From: Candidatus Kinetoplastibacterium oncopeltii TCC290E
Lineage (GTDB): Bacteria; Pseudomonadota; Gammaproteobacteria; Burkholderiales; Burkholderiaceae_B
Length of the DNA: 64,000 nucleotides
Assembly: GCF_000340865.1 (NCBI RefSeq)
Contig: NC_020299.1
Coordinates: forward strand, 1-64,000
Direction of reading: 5' to 3'
Part shown: one piece after another, positions 12,292 through 22,030 of the stretch
Numbering within the stretch: the first letter of the stretch is position 1
Layout: each line of letters begins with the position of its first letter
The notes under the pieces: model-generated
Told to the model about the DNA's origin: nothing
What the model saw: the letters and a program-made list of their open reading frames with translations, nothing else
Databases searched by the model: none
Translations under genes and position numbers: made by a program

Positions 12292-13974
12292 TTAAGATTG
12301 TTTTTCTGATTTTAGATGTCTATTTATTGCGCTAAGAACTGCTCTAAAAGATGCAGTAACAATATCCCTGTCAATGCCTACTCCAAATATAGAATTATTA
12401 TGATCAATGCGCAATTCTACGTAACAAGCAGCACGTGTATTAGTATTTGATCCTAAAGAATGCTCATGATAGTTCATTATCCTCGCTGGCAATCCCAGTG
12501 CTGATATAAAAGCAGAAATTGCTCCATTACCTTCTCCACGCAATATGCGTTTTTCTCCGCTACATTCTATCTCTGCTTCAACAGCAAAATGCTTAGCTTC
12601 TGCAGCTTGTGGATCACCATCTATACGATGGCGAATTAGTTTCCATGGTGAGCTTTGATCTAAGTATTCTGATTTGAATATATTGTAAACCGCTTCAGCT
12701 GTAACTTCTCTTCCAGTTTTATCTGTAAATCTTTGAACAGCCCTGCTGAATTCTATCTGTAATTTTCTAGGTAGTACTAAACCATATTCTCTTTCCAGAA
12801 GATATGCTACTCCACCTTTACCTGATTGACTATTAACACGTATTACAGCATCATAATTTCTTCCCAAATCAGCTGGATCTATTGGAAGATAAGGAACTTC
12901 CCATATTGCATCTGTTTTTTGTAAAGCCATTCCTTTCTTTATAGCATCCTGATGTGATCCTGAGAACGCTGTAAATACAAGATCCCCAGCATATGGATGC
13001 CTTGGTGGTGTGATCATTTGCGTACAATGTTCGACACACCTTCTTACCTCATCAATATCAGAGAAATCTAACTCTGGATGGATGCCTTGAGTATATAAGT
13101 TTAAAGCTAATGTTATTAAATCGACATTACCAGTCCTCTCTCCATGTCCAAATAAACAACCTTCTACTCTATCAGCTCCTGCCATAATAGCTAGCTCAGC
13201 TGATGCTACTGCGGTACCACGATCATTATGAGGATGTACACTTATTATAACATTATCTCTATTATTTATATTTTTTTTCATCCATTCTATTTGATCTGCA
13301 TATATATTTGGAGTGGATGATTCTACTGTAGCAGGTAGATTTAATATTAGTTTATTATTCACAGTAGGTTGAAAAATATCTATCACAGTATTAGCAACAT
13401 CTAATGCAAATTCTAATTCTGTTGAGCTAAAAACTTCTATTGAGTACTCATACTGCCAAAGTGTTTTGTCTGAATATTGTGAAAATAGATCTTTAATAAG
13501 ATTAGTACCGTTTACGGCAATTTGTTTAATTTCATCTCGATTCATATTAAATACTATTTTTCTAAACGAAGGTGCACATGCATTGTATAAATGAACTATT
13601 GCACGTTTTGCTCCATAAACAGCTTCTATAGTCTTTCTTATTAAGTCTTCCCTTGATTGAGTTAATACTGAAATTGTTACATCGTCTGGTATATAGTCAT
13701 CTTCTATTAGCTTTCTTGTAAAATCAAACTCGGTTTTTGATGCAGAAGGAAATCCGACTTCTATTTCTTTAAATCCAATTTTCAGCAATTGCTCAAAGAA
13801 ACTTATCTTGCGTTCGATATTCATTGGCTCGATAAGTGCTTGATTGCCATCTCTCAGATCAGTACTTAGCCAAATAGGAGCTTTTGTTATAGATTTACTA
13901 GGCCAAGTTCTATCAGAGTAATCTTCTTTAAAAGGGCGAAATGGCACATATTTAGTAGCTGGTTTGGTAATCAT
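12292..13974 (-). CDS. leuA: 2-Isopropylmalate synthase
   Basis: LeuA condenses acetyl-CoA with 2-oxoisovalerate, the committed step of leucine synthesis. The 560 residues fit the longer LeuA form (with the R-x-W-P-S-K N terminus) found in many actinobacteria and betaproteobacteria. The N-terminal TIM barrel shows [11 protein letters not shown] (metal Asp and catalytic Arg), the metal motif HPHNDRG and [18 protein letters not shown]. The C-terminal regulatory domain, about 430-560, binds leucine in relatives. The upstream 289 bases hold no recognisable Leu-rich leader peptide. Other leu genes are outside the window. Confidence 0.96.
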   Translation of the reverse strand: MITKPATKYVPFRPFKEDYSDRTWPSKSITKAPIWLSTDLRDGNQALIEPMNIERKISFFEQLLKIGFKEIEVGFPSASKTEFDFTRKLIEDDYIPDDVTISVLTQSREDLIRKTIEAVYGAKRAIVHLYNACAPSFRKIVFNMNRDEIKQIAVNGTNLIKDLFSQYSDKTLWQYEYSIEVFSSTELEFALDVANTVIDIFQPTVNNKLILNLPATVESSTPNIYADQIEWMKKNINNRDNVIISVHPHNDRGTAVASAELAIMAGADRVEGCLFGHGERTGNVDLITLALNLYTQGIHPELDFSDIDEVRRCVEHCTQMITPPRHPYAGDLVFTAFSGSHQDAIKKGMALQKTDAIWEVPYLPIDPADLGRNYDAVIRVNSQSGKGGVAYLLEREYGLVLPRKLQIEFSRAVQRFTDKTGREVTAEAVYNIFKSEYLDQSSPWKLIRHRIDGDPQAAEAKHFAVEAEIECSGEKRILRGEGNGAISAFISALGLPARIMNYHEHSLGSNTNTRAACYVELRIDHNNSIFGVGIDRDIVTASFRAVLSAINRHLKSEKQS

Positions 13975-14263
13975 AGTTTATATCCACATTTATTATAAAA
14001 TTATTTTGACAAATAGCATTGACTATTTTTAACTATATATGCTGAGCATTTATAGAAAAGCACTTGGCACTTGATTTATTTATATAAGATTCATAGACAC
14101 AACCTATAAATTAGTTATCATTGAGTCAATTTTAGAATCTTTATAATATCTACATACGACTATATTATCATGTAAATATATAAGATTGTTGTCATATGAT
14201 ATCTATTATTCTGCTATATTTTTGATATTTTGGTATTTTTTTTATGATTGATAATAAGACTAG
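13975..14263. other. Intergenic region upstream of leuA
   Basis: This A+T-rich spacer should hold the leuA promoter. I see a possible minus-strand pair TTGACT/TAGGTT with a 17-base gap (14101-14129), a near-palindrome around 14033-14055 (CTATA and ATGCT arms) and a direct repeat of CAAGTGC near 14062-14075. No leader peptide rich in Leu codons and no gene are visible. Confidence 0.5.
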
Positions 14264-14638
14264 TTATTTTGTTAGATCTATAGTTTTTATATTTTTTGAC
14301 ATTTCATCAAATATAATTCTTTTATTTTTTTCTATTTTATCTTGGTCAACTGGCAAAATTTCTTTTTTATAATGATTCATTATTAGAGGAGTTTTTGTTT
14401 TTTTAACACTATCTTTTTCTGATATATATTTCTCTATAAACTTATTAGAATTTGGCTGTGGCGGTTGTGCTATATGTTGTTTACCATCAGCATTTAAACG
14501 CATGATGCCACATTCTTTATTATAAATCTCCATAGATAATGGATTATTATTTGTTAGCCATATATCAAGAAATTTAATAAACATTAATACCATAGATATT
14601 AATATGAACAATAATATTACTTTTTTTATTTTCGACAT
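14264..14638 (-). CDS. Unknown single-pass membrane-anchored protein
   Basis: I do not recognise this protein of about 124 residues. It starts MSKIKKV and has one strong hydrophobic segment (about residues 8-26, LLFILISMVLMFIKF) after a basic start, so it is probably an inner-membrane anchor or uncleaved signal with a soluble C-terminal part. The soluble part contains CGIMRLNADGKQ, a Pro/Gln-rich patch (AQPPQPN) and a Lys-rich tail. The ATG at 14638 lies 7 bases after the prfC stop, so the two are likely co-transcribed. An earlier ATG at 14659 would overlap prfC. Retention in a reduced genome suggests it is used. Confidence 0.6.
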   Translation of the reverse strand: MSKIKKVILLFILISMVLMFIKFLDIWLTNNNPLSMEIYNKECGIMRLNADGKQHIAQPPQPNSNKFIEKYISEKDSVKKTKTPLIMNHYKKEILPVDQDKIEKNKRIIFDEMSKNIKTIDLTK

Positions 14639-14645
14639 TTCTATT

Positions 14646-16247
14646 TTATTGCTTCGCAAATGTCTTGTTATGTTCTCTTGTTTTATGGAATTTTATATTT
14701 GGATATAGCTCTAATAGTGACCTGAGTTGAGCTCCTGAGCTAATCAAAAGTGCTGGTGAATTAGTAATATCAAAGACCATATTTGTAATATTTGAAGTGA
14801 TAAATCTATCAAGTATATATTTATCACTTGATGATACCCATCTTGCCATATTATATTTAGTATTGTTAATTGTGACATCAGCACCATATTCATTTTTTAA
14901 TCTATGCGCCACAACTTCAAATTGTAATTTGCCAACAGCACCTAAGAGCAACGGTCCTCCTGAATAATACTGAAATACTTGTATAGCTCCTTCTTCTCCA
15001 AGTTGTCGTAGACCATTATATAATTGTTTTGTTTTTAATGGATCTTTAGGCTCCACAGAACAAAACATTTCAGGAGCAAAAAATGGTAATCCAGTAAATT
15101 CTAAATATTCTCCCTCTGTTATAACATCTCCTAGATGGATAGTTCCGTGATTAGGGATTCCAATAATATCACCAGCAAAAGCTTCTTCTACTATTTCTCG
15201 ACGTTGTGATAAAAAAGATACAACATTGTTTGTCTTTATGTCTTTTTTCGTTCTGATGTTTTTTAGACTCATTCCCCTAGTAAATTGTCCGGAATTTATC
15301 TTTATAAAAGCTACCCTATCTCTATGTGATGGGTCCATATTTGCTTGGATCTTGAATACTAATCCTGAAAATTTTTCCTCTTCTGGATATACATTCCTAC
15401 TTATTGCGTTAACTTTGGAAGGTGATGGAAAATAATCTACTATAGAGTCTAATATTTCCTGAATTCCAAAATTATTTATTGCTGAACCAAAGAATATAGG
15501 TGTTTGATCTCCATTAATAAATTTTTCTTGTTCAAATTTTGGAGCCGCATTACGAATTAAATCTATTTCTTGAGATATAGGTGCGAAAAAATTATCAAAT
15601 CTTTCTTTTTCTTTATTGTCAGTTGAATTATTTAGTATATTTTCAGGTTTAGTATATGTTTCTTGACCAGGCTTAAATACCAGTATTTTATCATCTATGA
15701 GATTAAATACACCTTTAAATGATTTACCCATACCAATAGGCCATGAAAATGGTATAGCCTCTATTTTTAAATTATTCTCTACTTCTGATAATAGTTCTAA
15801 TGGCTCTCTAACTTCTCTATCAAATTTGTTTATAAATGTGATAATAGGAGTTTTCCTGGATCTGCATATATCAAGAAGTCTTATTGTTTGTGATTCAATT
15901 CCATTAGCTGCATCTATGACCATTAATGCACCGTCAACCGCAGTCAAAACTCTATAGGTATCCTCAGAAAAATCTTGATGTCCAGGTGTATCTAGCAGGT
16001 TTATTATACAATCTCTATATTCTATTTGCATTACCGATGACGCTACTGAAATTCCTCTTTGTTTTTCTATTTCCATCCAATCAGAAGCTGCATAACGGGA
16101 AGATTTTCTAGATTTTACACTGCCAGCTATTTGTATAGCTCCAGCAAACAAAAGTATTTTTTCTGTAAGGGTAGTTTTTCCAGCATCAGGATGGGAAATT
16201 ATAGCGAAAGTTCTTCTTCTTTTGACTTCTTTAGCAATAGCCTTCAT
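14646..16247 (-). CDS. prfC: Peptide chain release factor 3
   Basis: RF3 is a translational GTPase that removes RF1 or RF2 from the ribosome after termination. The 533 residues are typical. GTPase motifs are HPDAGKTTL (G1, about 19-27), RGISV (G2), DTPGHQDF (G3, about 91-98) and NKFD (G4, about 147). Later parts carry the GSAINNFGIQEILD G5 region and the C-terminal domains of the EF-G-like fold. It is transcribed away from the two upstream tRNA genes. Confidence 0.97.
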   Translation of the reverse strand: MKAIAKEVKRRRTFAIISHPDAGKTTLTEKILLFAGAIQIAGSVKSRKSSRYAASDWMEIEKQRGISVASSVMQIEYRDCIINLLDTPGHQDFSEDTYRVLTAVDGALMVIDAANGIESQTIRLLDICRSRKTPIITFINKFDREVREPLELLSEVENNLKIEAIPFSWPIGMGKSFKGVFNLIDDKILVFKPGQETYTKPENILNNSTDNKEKERFDNFFAPISQEIDLIRNAAPKFEQEKFINGDQTPIFFGSAINNFGIQEILDSIVDYFPSPSKVNAISRNVYPEEEKFSGLVFKIQANMDPSHRDRVAFIKINSGQFTRGMSLKNIRTKKDIKTNNVVSFLSQRREIVEEAFAGDIIGIPNHGTIHLGDVITEGEYLEFTGLPFFAPEMFCSVEPKDPLKTKQLYNGLRQLGEEGAIQVFQYYSGGPLLLGAVGKLQFEVVAHRLKNEYGADVTINNTKYNMARWVSSSDKYILDRFITSNITNMVFDITNSPALLISSGAQLRSLLELYPNIKFHKTREHNKTFAKQ

Positions 16248-16347
16248 TGCGTTTTCTTATAAATGATTTTGAATATTATAATTTTATTTAACTAGCAAAT
16301 ATCTAATAAACAAAAAAGACCAGAGAAAAGGATTTAACAGTAAAATT

Positions 16348-16423
16348 TGGCTCCCCGAGCTGGACTCGAACCAGCGACCTGCGGATTAACAGTCCGTCGC
16401 TCTACCAACTGAGCTATCAGGGA
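16348..16423 (-). tRNA. tRNA-Asn (anticodon GTT)
   Basis: The minus strand folds as a complete 76-nt cloverleaf with encoded CCA. The acceptor stem TCCCTGA pairs with TCGGGGA (one wobble). The D-arm is AGCTCAGTTGGTAGAGC, the anticodon loop CTGTTAA on stem CGGA/TCCG, and the T-arm has GGTTCGAGTCC. Confidence 0.97.
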
Positions 16424-16462
16424 AAAGTGATTCTAATTCAAAATTAAAAACAGCACCGTTAA

Positions 16463-16491
16463 ATGATATTTTTAAATCTGATGTATGTCAA
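16463..16491 (-). promoter_or_regulatory. Sigma-70 promoter for tRNA-Asn
   Basis: On the minus strand a consensus TTGACA (16491-16486) is followed after 17 bases by TATCAT (16468-16463). This predicts a start about 33 bases before the mature tRNA-Asn. It is one of the best promoter matches in the window. Confidence 0.65.
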
Positions 16492-16532
16492 TAGTTAAAT
16501 TATATTATTTAAAATATAGTAATACCGTTATG

Positions 16533-16608
16533 TGGTGCCGACTAGAGGAGTTGAACCCCCGACCTTCGCATTACAAGTGCGCTGCTCTACCAACTGAGCT
16601 AAGTCGGC
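16533..16608 (-). tRNA. tRNA-Thr (anticodon TGT)
   Basis: A complete 76-nt cloverleaf with encoded CCA lies on the minus strand. Acceptor GCCGACT pairs with AGTCGGC. The D-arm is AGCTCAGTTGGTAGAGC, the anticodon loop CTTGTAA on stem CGCA/TGCG, and the T-loop GGTTCAACTCC. It has its own promoter and so need not be transcribed together with tRNA-Asn. Confidence 0.97.
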
Positions 16609-16631
16609 TCAATAAAAAACAAACATATTGT

Positions 16632-16660
16632 ATTGTAATGAATTTTTAATAAAAAGCCAA
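16632..16660 (-). promoter_or_regulatory. Sigma-70 promoter for tRNA-Thr
   Basis: On the minus strand TTGGCT (16660-16655), a 17-base spacer and TACAAT (16637-16632) predict a start about 17 bases before the mature tRNA-Thr. It sits in the gap after sspB. Confidence 0.6.
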
Positions 16661-16676
16661 TAACAACGTATATTAA

Positions 16677-17048
16677 TTATTTTACTATAGAAAACTGCTT
16701 GCTTTTCTCATTTTTTAATTTATCTCCATCATTATTATTTAATAATGGAAATTCCATACCTACTCCTGTTGCAGGAGAGTATATTGCTAAAACATTATTT
16801 ATTGGTATAAGAATATTTTCTATTGAATCATTGAAATTAGCTTGAAACGTTATAAAGCTATTTTTTATTTGCAATTTTTCTGTTGCTTCCATACTAATAT
16901 TTAGAGTAATTTCCCCATTTTTTACATATAAATGTGGAACTTTAGTATCATCGTCAGTTTTAACTAAAATATAAGGATCATAGTTATTATCTGTACACCA
17001 TTCATACAAAGCTCTTATAAAATAAGGTTTAGTGGAATTTAATTGCAT
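16677..17048 (-). CDS. sspB: ClpXP protease adaptor SspB
   Basis: SspB binds ssrA-tagged proteins from stalled ribosomes and delivers them to the ClpXP protease. The 123 residues show the family N terminus (KPYFIRALYEWCTDN), PHLYV, the NGEITLNIS stretch and SPATGVGMEFP. The acidic tail of many homologues is replaced by a short Asn/Lys-rich end, though a terminal IVK remains that could correspond to the ClpX-binding tip. It follows sspA by 10 bases, as in other betaproteobacteria. Confidence 0.93.
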   Translation of the reverse strand: MQLNSTKPYFIRALYEWCTDNNYDPYILVKTDDDTKVPHLYVKNGEITLNISMEATEKLQIKNSFITFQANFNDSIENILIPINNVLAIYSPATGVGMEFPLLNNNDGDKLKNEKSKQFSIVK

Positions 17049-17058
17049 AATTTATCCT

Positions 17059-17670
17059 TTATCTACGCATGATCTTTTCTGAAGGTGTTAAAGATTCTAT
17101 GTATGCTGGTCTAGAAAAAATTCTTTCTGCATACTTCTGTAATGGAGCTGCATTCTTTGATAAAGATATTTCATAGTGCTCCAATCTCCAAAGTAGTGGT
17201 GCTATTGAAATATCTAACATAGAAAAATCATCTCCTAGAAGGAATTTATTTTTTGCTAAGATCGGGGCAAGTAATGTCAATCTATCTTTAATTTTTAAAC
17301 GAGCTTCAGTAACTGCAGCATTCTCATGCTTAGTACTTTTACTTTCTAATATTTTAACCTGAGAGAATAGTTCCTTTTCAAAATTATGCAAAAACAACCT
17401 AATTCTTGCCCTTGTTATAGGGTCTGCAGGCATTAACTGTGGATGTGGGAACCTTTCATCTATATATTCATTTATTATATTAGATTCATATAAAATAAGA
17501 TCTCTTTCTACTAAAATAGGCACATTGCCATAGGGGTTCATTGTAAGAATATTTTCGGACTTGTTATTTATATCAACATCACGTATTTCAAAATCCATCC
17601 ATTTCTCAAATAAGACAAAACGGCATCTTTGAGAGAAGGGACACGTTGTTCCCGAGTAAAGCACCATCAT
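17059..17670 (-). CDS. sspA: Stringent starvation protein A (glutathione S-transferase fold)
   Basis: SspA is a GST-fold protein that in E. coli binds RNA polymerase and alters transcription under starvation. The 203 residues have an N-terminal thioredoxin-like domain (YSGTTCPFSQRCRFVLFEK, then the NPYGNVPIL cis-Pro motif and YESNIINEYIDERFPHPQLMP) and a helical C-terminal domain. It pairs with sspB. In free-living relatives petABC lies upstream. Here only about 100 bases separate it from the Nif3-family gene. Confidence 0.93.
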   Translation of the reverse strand: MMVLYSGTTCPFSQRCRFVLFEKWMDFEIRDVDINNKSENILTMNPYGNVPILVERDLILYESNIINEYIDERFPHPQLMPADPITRARIRLFLHNFEKELFSQVKILESKSTKHENAAVTEARLKIKDRLTLLAPILAKNKFLLGDDFSMLDISIAPLLWRLEHYEISLSKNAAPLQKYAERIFSRPAYIESLTPSEKIMRR

Positions 17671-17698
17671 TTTTAAGAATTACCTTCAAGTTAGTCAT

Positions 17699-17731
17699 TG
17701 TTATTGTTATAAATTGATATTGACAATAACA
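17699..17731. repeat. Hairpin between the Nif3-family gene and sspA
   Basis: A 9-bp perfect stem (TGTTATTGT and ACAATAACA) with a 15-base loop lies where the petABC genes sit in related free-living genomes. It may end the upstream minus-strand transcript, but no T-run follows. Confidence 0.5.
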
Positions 17732-17774
17732 TACAAATTAAATCTATATAGTATTAATACAATTACAATTGCTA

Positions 17775-18533
17775 CTAAATAGGATTTTCTATTTCTATGT
17801 ATTTTACTTTAATATGAAATGTTTTTTCTAAGGCATTTCCTAAAGCTTGTATACCATACCTTTCGGTTGCATGATGACCAGCGCATATGAAGCCGACATT
17901 TGTTTCTCTAGATATGTGAACTACTGATTCAGATATTTCTCCAGTTATATAAACATCTGCACCAATATCAATTGCTTCTTGAAACATCTTTTGACCTCCT
18001 CCTGAGCACCATACAATATTTTTTATGTTTTTTTGTGGATCTCCTATAAGTAATGAACTACGATTCAATTTGTCACTTATAACAACATTCAAATGCTCCA
18101 TGTTATATAAATTTTTTAACATACCTGACCACAACATGGAGCCTTTTTTAATGTTTTTTCTTATATTGTCAAATCCAAGAAAAGAACCAAGAGTTATATT
18201 ATTGCCTACCTCTGGATGATCATCCAGAGGTAGGTGATATGCAAAAACATTTAGATTATTTCTTAGACACAAATCGATGCGTTTGCGTTTTATTCCTGAT
18301 ATAGATAGGTTATCATTTGCCCATAGCAAACCATGATGCACTATAACGGCATCTGCTTTAGCAGCAATAGCTTTTTGTAGAAATAATTCACATGCCGTCA
18401 CTCCTAAAGCTACACTATATATTTTTTCTTTTCCTTCTATTTGTAATCCATTATGACAATAATCTTTATATTTTTCAGGATCAAGCAAAGAATTTAACCA
18501 GTCTAATAAAATCTGTGATGTTATGTATTCCAT
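17775..18533 (-). CDS. Nif3-like dinuclear metal-centre protein (YbgI family)
   Basis: The Nif3/YbgI family forms toroidal hexamers with a dinuclear metal centre; the cellular role is not firmly settled. The 252 residues include the opening DWLNSLLDPEKYKDYCHNGLQIEG, the metal-ligand region DAVIVHHGLLW, YHLPLDDHPEVGNN, GADVYITGEISE and the late AGHHATERYGIQALG. All metal-binding His and Glu motifs appear intact. It lies between the sites where petABC and tatABC-htrA occur in related free-living bacteria. Confidence 0.9.
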   Translation of the reverse strand: MEYITSQILLDWLNSLLDPEKYKDYCHNGLQIEGKEKIYSVALGVTACELFLQKAIAAKADAVIVHHGLLWANDNLSISGIKRKRIDLCLRNNLNVFAYHLPLDDHPEVGNNITLGSFLGFDNIRKNIKKGSMLWSGMLKNLYNMEHLNVVISDKLNRSSLLIGDPQKNIKNIVWCSGGGQKMFQEAIDIGADVYITGEISESVVHISRETNVGFICAGHHATERYGIQALGNALEKTFHIKVKYIEIENPI

Positions 18534-18618
18534 TCAATATTCTTTTAAATATATAGGCAAAGCATTCATGTATCAATTTTTAATTACATGTTATTATGTT
18601 TTTATTGCCAGTGAACTA

Positions 18619-18963
18619 TTATAACATTTTCCTATGCAAATCTCTGCCTCCAAGTATATGAAAATGTAAATGGGGAACTTCTTGTCCAGAATTAATTCCA
18701 GCATTGCTAACTATCCTAAAACCGTCTTTGCATCCATTATCTATAGCTAATTTTGGTATAATTGATATCATTCTACCCAACCATTCAGAGTCATTATTAG
18801 ATATATTTTGCAACGATTCTATATGTGTTCTTGTCACTAGCAATAAGTGAAGTTTGGCAATAGGATTTTTATCGCAAAAAACTATGAATTCTTTATCCTC
18901 AAAAACTATTTTTGCTGGCAAATCTTTTTTTATAATTTTGCAAAAAATACAATCATCATTCAT
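18619..18963 (-). CDS. hinT: HIT-family purine nucleoside phosphoramidase (HinT-like)
   Basis: This is a histidine-triad hydrolase acting on AMP-linked phosphoramidates such as misformed aminoacyl adenylates. It shows [19 protein letters not shown] at the start and the catalytic triad HLHFHILGG near the end, in about 114 residues. The ATG at 18963 overlaps the hisE stop by 8 bases. A longer frame from 18981 lacks homology. In Bordetella-type genomes it ends the his operon and is followed by tatABC, which is absent here. Confidence 0.92.
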   Translation of the reverse strand: MNDDCIFCKIIKKDLPAKIVFEDKEFIVFCDKNPIAKLHLLLVTRTHIESLQNISNNDSEWLGRMISIIPKLAIDNGCKDGFRIVSNAGINSGQEVPHLHFHILGGRDLHRKML

Positions 18964-19324
18964 TAGGATCCTTTTTATCAAGACGTCTAGCTTTTTCTTC
19001 TATGCCAGATAATCCTTCTCTTCTTGCAAGTTCTTCTAAAACATCTTCTGGTCTAAGGTTATAATATGTTAGCAATACAATACAATGAAACCAGAGATCA
19101 GCTGTTTCATTTATAATAAATTTAGATTGTCCGTCTTTAGCAGCCATAACCAATTCTGTGGCTTCTTCACCTATTTTCTTAAGAAAAGAATCTGGTCCGG
19201 TTGTAAATAATTTTGCCACGTAAGAGTTATTACTAGATTTATTGCTTTCATTAGGTTTTCTAGTTTCTAGCGTATCAGCTAGTCTTGATAACACTTCTTG
19301 TTCTGTATTTGTTAGAATATTCAT
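18956..19324 (-). CDS. hisE: Phosphoribosyl-ATP pyrophosphatase
   Basis: HisE is the second histidine enzyme, cleaving PR-ATP to PR-AMP and pyrophosphate. It is a MazG-like all-helical protein of 122 residues with [17 protein letters not shown] (metal-binding Glu residues), [13 protein letters not shown] and the LARREG end. It is separate from HisI, not fused as in enterobacteria, and starts two bases beyond the hisI stop, so the two are surely co-translated. Confidence 0.95.
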   Translation of the reverse strand: MNILTNTEQEVLSRLADTLETRKPNESNKSSNNSYVAKLFTTGPDSFLKKIGEEATELVMAAKDGQSKFIINETADLWFHCIVLLTYYNLRPEDVLEELARREGLSGIEEKARRLDKKDPNE

Positions 19325-19326
19325 GT

Positions 19327-19749
19327 TTATTTATATATATATTTAGGGTCTTTTAATATTGGACAAGTCTCTTCCCAGGTTAATTCATTGATATCATCTT
19401 CTGATTTAGAATATTCTAGACTAAAAAAGAAACAACTTCTTCTTCCTGTATGGCAAGATATTCCTCCTGTTTGCTCTACTTTAATCAATATTGCATCCTT
19501 ATCACAATCTGTACTTATATCATGAACAATTTGTACATGTCCTGATTCTTCACCTTTACGCCATAGACGATTACGAGATCTAGACCAGTAGACCGCTTTT
19601 TTTGTTCTTACTGTTTCATATAAAGCATTATCGTTCATCCACGCCAACATAAGAATAGAGTTTGTTTTATAATCTTGCGCGATTACTGGCAATAGACCAT
19701 TTTCATCAAATTTAAGATTTTTTATCCAAGATATTGAGTCACTTAACAT
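19327..19749 (-). CDS. hisI: Phosphoribosyl-AMP cyclohydrolase
   Basis: HisI opens the adenine ring of PR-AMP to give ProFAR. The 140 residues contain [36 protein letters not shown], the metal motif [13 protein letters not shown] and [10 protein letters not shown] (zinc Cys). It lies 9 bases after hisF in the operon. Confidence 0.96.
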   Translation of the reverse strand: MLSDSISWIKNLKFDENGLLPVIAQDYKTNSILMLAWMNDNALYETVRTKKAVYWSRSRNRLWRKGEESGHVQIVHDISTDCDKDAILIKVEQTGGISCHTGRRSCFFFSLEYSKSEDDINELTWEETCPILKDPKYIYK

Positions 19750-19758
19750 GAAATATTT

Positions 19759-20538
19759 CTACCTAACAGAGATGCCCAGATTAGCCATAAAGTGTTTACA
19801 CTCATTTATAGTATAAAGTCCGAAATGAAAAATACTTGCTGCAAGAACAGCACTTGCATGGCCTTCTGTTATACCGTCAGCTAAATGCTTTAGGCTTCCA
19901 ACACCACCAGATGCTATAACTGGGATTGGTAAAGCATCAGATATAGTTCTTGTAAGTTCTAAATCAAATCCAGTTTTTGTTCCATCTTTATCCATACTTG
20001 TTAACAAAATCTCGCCAGCACCGTATTGAGACATCATTTTTGCCCATTCTACAGCATCTATACCAGTAGACTGTCTGCCTCCTTTTATTAGAACTTCCCA
20101 TTTAGGAGAGGAATCGCCATATTTAGAAATACGGCGAGCGTCTATAGCTACTACTATACATTGTGATCCATAGTACTCAGATGCTTCTTTAACAAGTTGG
20201 GGATTTTCAACAGCTGAGCTATTTATACTAACTTTATCAGCACCAGCATTCAGTAATTTTTTTATATCAGCTATTTTCCTAACACCACCACCTACTGTTA
20301 GAGGAATGAATACATTGGAAGCAACTTTCTCTATTATTGGTAAAATTAGATCACGTTTTTCACTAGTTGCAGTAATATCAAGAAATGTTATTTCATCAGC
20401 ACCTTGTTCATCGTAACGTTTTGCTATTTCTACTGGATCTCCTGCATCAGTTAAATTAACAAAATTCACTCCTTTTACTACACGTCCATTAGTGACATCT
20501 AGACATGGTATAATTCTTTTTGTTAGAAAATTTAGCAT
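19759..20538 (-). CDS. hisF: Imidazole glycerol phosphate synthase cyclase subunit
   Basis: HisF is the TIM-barrel synthase that uses ammonia from HisH to make imidazole glycerol phosphate and AICAR. The 259 residues include the catalytic Asp in [54 protein letters not shown] (second catalytic Asp) and [12 protein letters not shown]. The hisA stop is one base away, and the order HAF matches the hetero-complex HisH-HisF. Confidence 0.97.
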   Translation of the reverse strand: MLNFLTKRIIPCLDVTNGRVVKGVNFVNLTDAGDPVEIAKRYDEQGADEITFLDITATSEKRDLILPIIEKVASNVFIPLTVGGGVRKIADIKKLLNAGADKVSINSSAVENPQLVKEASEYYGSQCIVVAIDARRISKYGDSSPKWEVLIKGGRQSTGIDAVEWAKMMSQYGAGEILLTSMDKDGTKTGFDLELTRTISDALPIPVIASGGVGSLKHLADGITEGHASAVLAASIFHFGLYTINECKHFMANLGISVR

Positions 20539-20539
20539 T

Positions 20540-21286
20540 TTATTTTAATTTTGTTAGTTCGTCGGCTAGTTGTTGAGCTGATTTAAAGTCTAAAGATCCT
20601 TCATATATACTTCTTCCTAAGATAGCACCAGCTATACCTTCTTCAGCAACTTGACATAATTTCTCGATATCTTTAATAGTCGCTATGCCACCTGATGCGT
20701 ATACAGGAATTTTTATATTTTTAGCAAGGTCGACAGTAGCCTCTATATTCACCCCAGATAACATACCATCTCTACTTATGTCGGTATATATGATCGAATC
20801 ACATCCATAGTTCTCAAATTTTTTTGCTAAATCTATTAAATTATGTTTAGTAAGTTTGCTCCACCCATCAGTAGCAAGTTTACCATCTTTAGCGTCTAAT
20901 CCTGCTATTATATGCCCAGGAAAAGCCACACAAGCATCATTTAGAAAACCTGGGTTTTTTACTGCTGCTGTTCCTATAATCACGTAAGATATTCCTGAAT
21001 CTAAGTAATACTCAATAGTATTTAAATCACGAATACCACCTCCTATTTGTACAGGAATTTCATCATTGATAGTGTCTAGTATAGACTTTATTGGTATACT
21101 ATTTTTAGGCTTTCCGGCGACTGCCCCATTAAGATCCACTAAGTGAATACGACGAGCTCCATTTTCTAGCCATCTTTTAGCTACTATAGATGGATCTTCT
21201 GAAAATACCGTAACATCATCCAAATTTCCTTGGCGTAGTCTAACACATTGTCCGTCTTTAAGATCGATAGCGGGAATCAGTAACAT
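20540..21286 (-). CDS. hisA: ProFAR isomerase
   Basis: HisA is the TIM-barrel isomerase converting ProFAR to PRFAR, paralogous to HisF. The 248 residues show [17 protein letters not shown] (catalytic Asp), IQIGGG-type [35 protein letters not shown] (second Asp) and [11 protein letters not shown]. It sits between hisH and hisF. Confidence 0.97.
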   Translation of the reverse strand: MLLIPAIDLKDGQCVRLRQGNLDDVTVFSEDPSIVAKRWLENGARRIHLVDLNGAVAGKPKNSIPIKSILDTINDEIPVQIGGGIRDLNTIEYYLDSGISYVIIGTAAVKNPGFLNDACVAFPGHIIAGLDAKDGKLATDGWSKLTKHNLIDLAKKFENYGCDSIIYTDISRDGMLSGVNIEATVDLAKNIKIPVYASGGIATIKDIEKLCQVAEEGIAGAILGRSIYEGSLDFKSAQQLADELTKLK

Positions 21287-21339
21287 ATATATATACTATG
21301 AATTAAGTTGATCAAAAAAATATTATTTTAAATTTAATA

Positions 21340-22002
21340 TTAAATTTTCCAGTTTGCAAAGTTGCGATAGAGAATTAACCCGTATTTTGAACTTTTTTCT
21401 GGATGAAACTGTACTGCAAATATATTATCAGAAGCTATGGCACAAGTGAAAGACAAACCATAATTTGTTTCTCCTACTATGATATTTTCATCTTCTGGGC
21501 AAACATAGTAACTATGAACAAAGTAAAAATGAACATCTTGAGGTATATCTTTCCACAAAAAATGATCTTGTTTTTGATGAACCTTATTCCATCCCATATG
21601 TGGAACTTTCAGTAGTTTGGCATTGCACTTTCCTTGCAAATTATCAGAATTGAAAAAATGTTCACCACTAAATTGTTTTACAGATCCTTTTAATAATCCG
21701 AGACATTTAATATTTCCATTTTCCAAACTATAATCAAACAGCATTTGTTCACCTACGCAAATACCTAATAGAGGTTTTTCTGAAATAGAGTTTTTAATTA
21801 AGTCTATTAAATCTAGCTTTTCGAGATTTTTCATGGAGTCTAGCATTGCTCCTTGACCTGGAAGAACTAATTTATCAGCTTTTTTTATCTCTGCAACTGA
21901 ACTACAAATTTTAATTTTAGCTTCTGGAGCTGCGTATTGCATGGCTCTAGCTACGGAATGAAGATTTCCCATTCCAAAATCAATAATAGCAATATTAGAC
22001 AC
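21340..22002 (-). CDS. hisH: Imidazole glycerol phosphate synthase glutaminase subunit
   Basis: HisH is a class I glutamine amidotransferase supplying ammonia to HisF. Motifs are AIIDFGMGNLHSVARAM, LPGQGAMLDSM (oxyanion strand), the nucleophile Cys in LLGICVGEQM and the His-Glu of VQFHPEKSSKYG. The frame is open to an ATG at 22077 inside hisB, but homology begins at a GTG codon (22002-22000), giving VSNIAIIDFG. That start avoids a 47-base overlap with hisB and is preferred, although the upstream AAGAAA is a weak ribosome site. Confidence 0.93.
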   Translation of the reverse strand: MSNIAIIDFGMGNLHSVARAMQYAAPEAKIKICSSVAEIKKADKLVLPGQGAMLDSMKNLEKLDLIDLIKNSISEKPLLGICVGEQMLFDYSLENGNIKCLGLLKGSVKQFSGEHFFNSDNLQGKCNAKLLKVPHMGWNKVHQKQDHFLWKDIPQDVHFYFVHSYYVCPEDENIIVGETNYGLSFTCAIASDNIFAVQFHPEKSSKYGLILYRNFANWKI

Positions 22003-22030
22003 TTTGAGTTTCTTATTAAGTTTATATAAT

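Noticed and set aside
13975-14263. Leucine attenuator upstream of leuA
   Set aside because: No frame rich in Leu codons followed by competing hairpins and a U-run is present. Only short A+T frames such as MTTILYIYMII occur.
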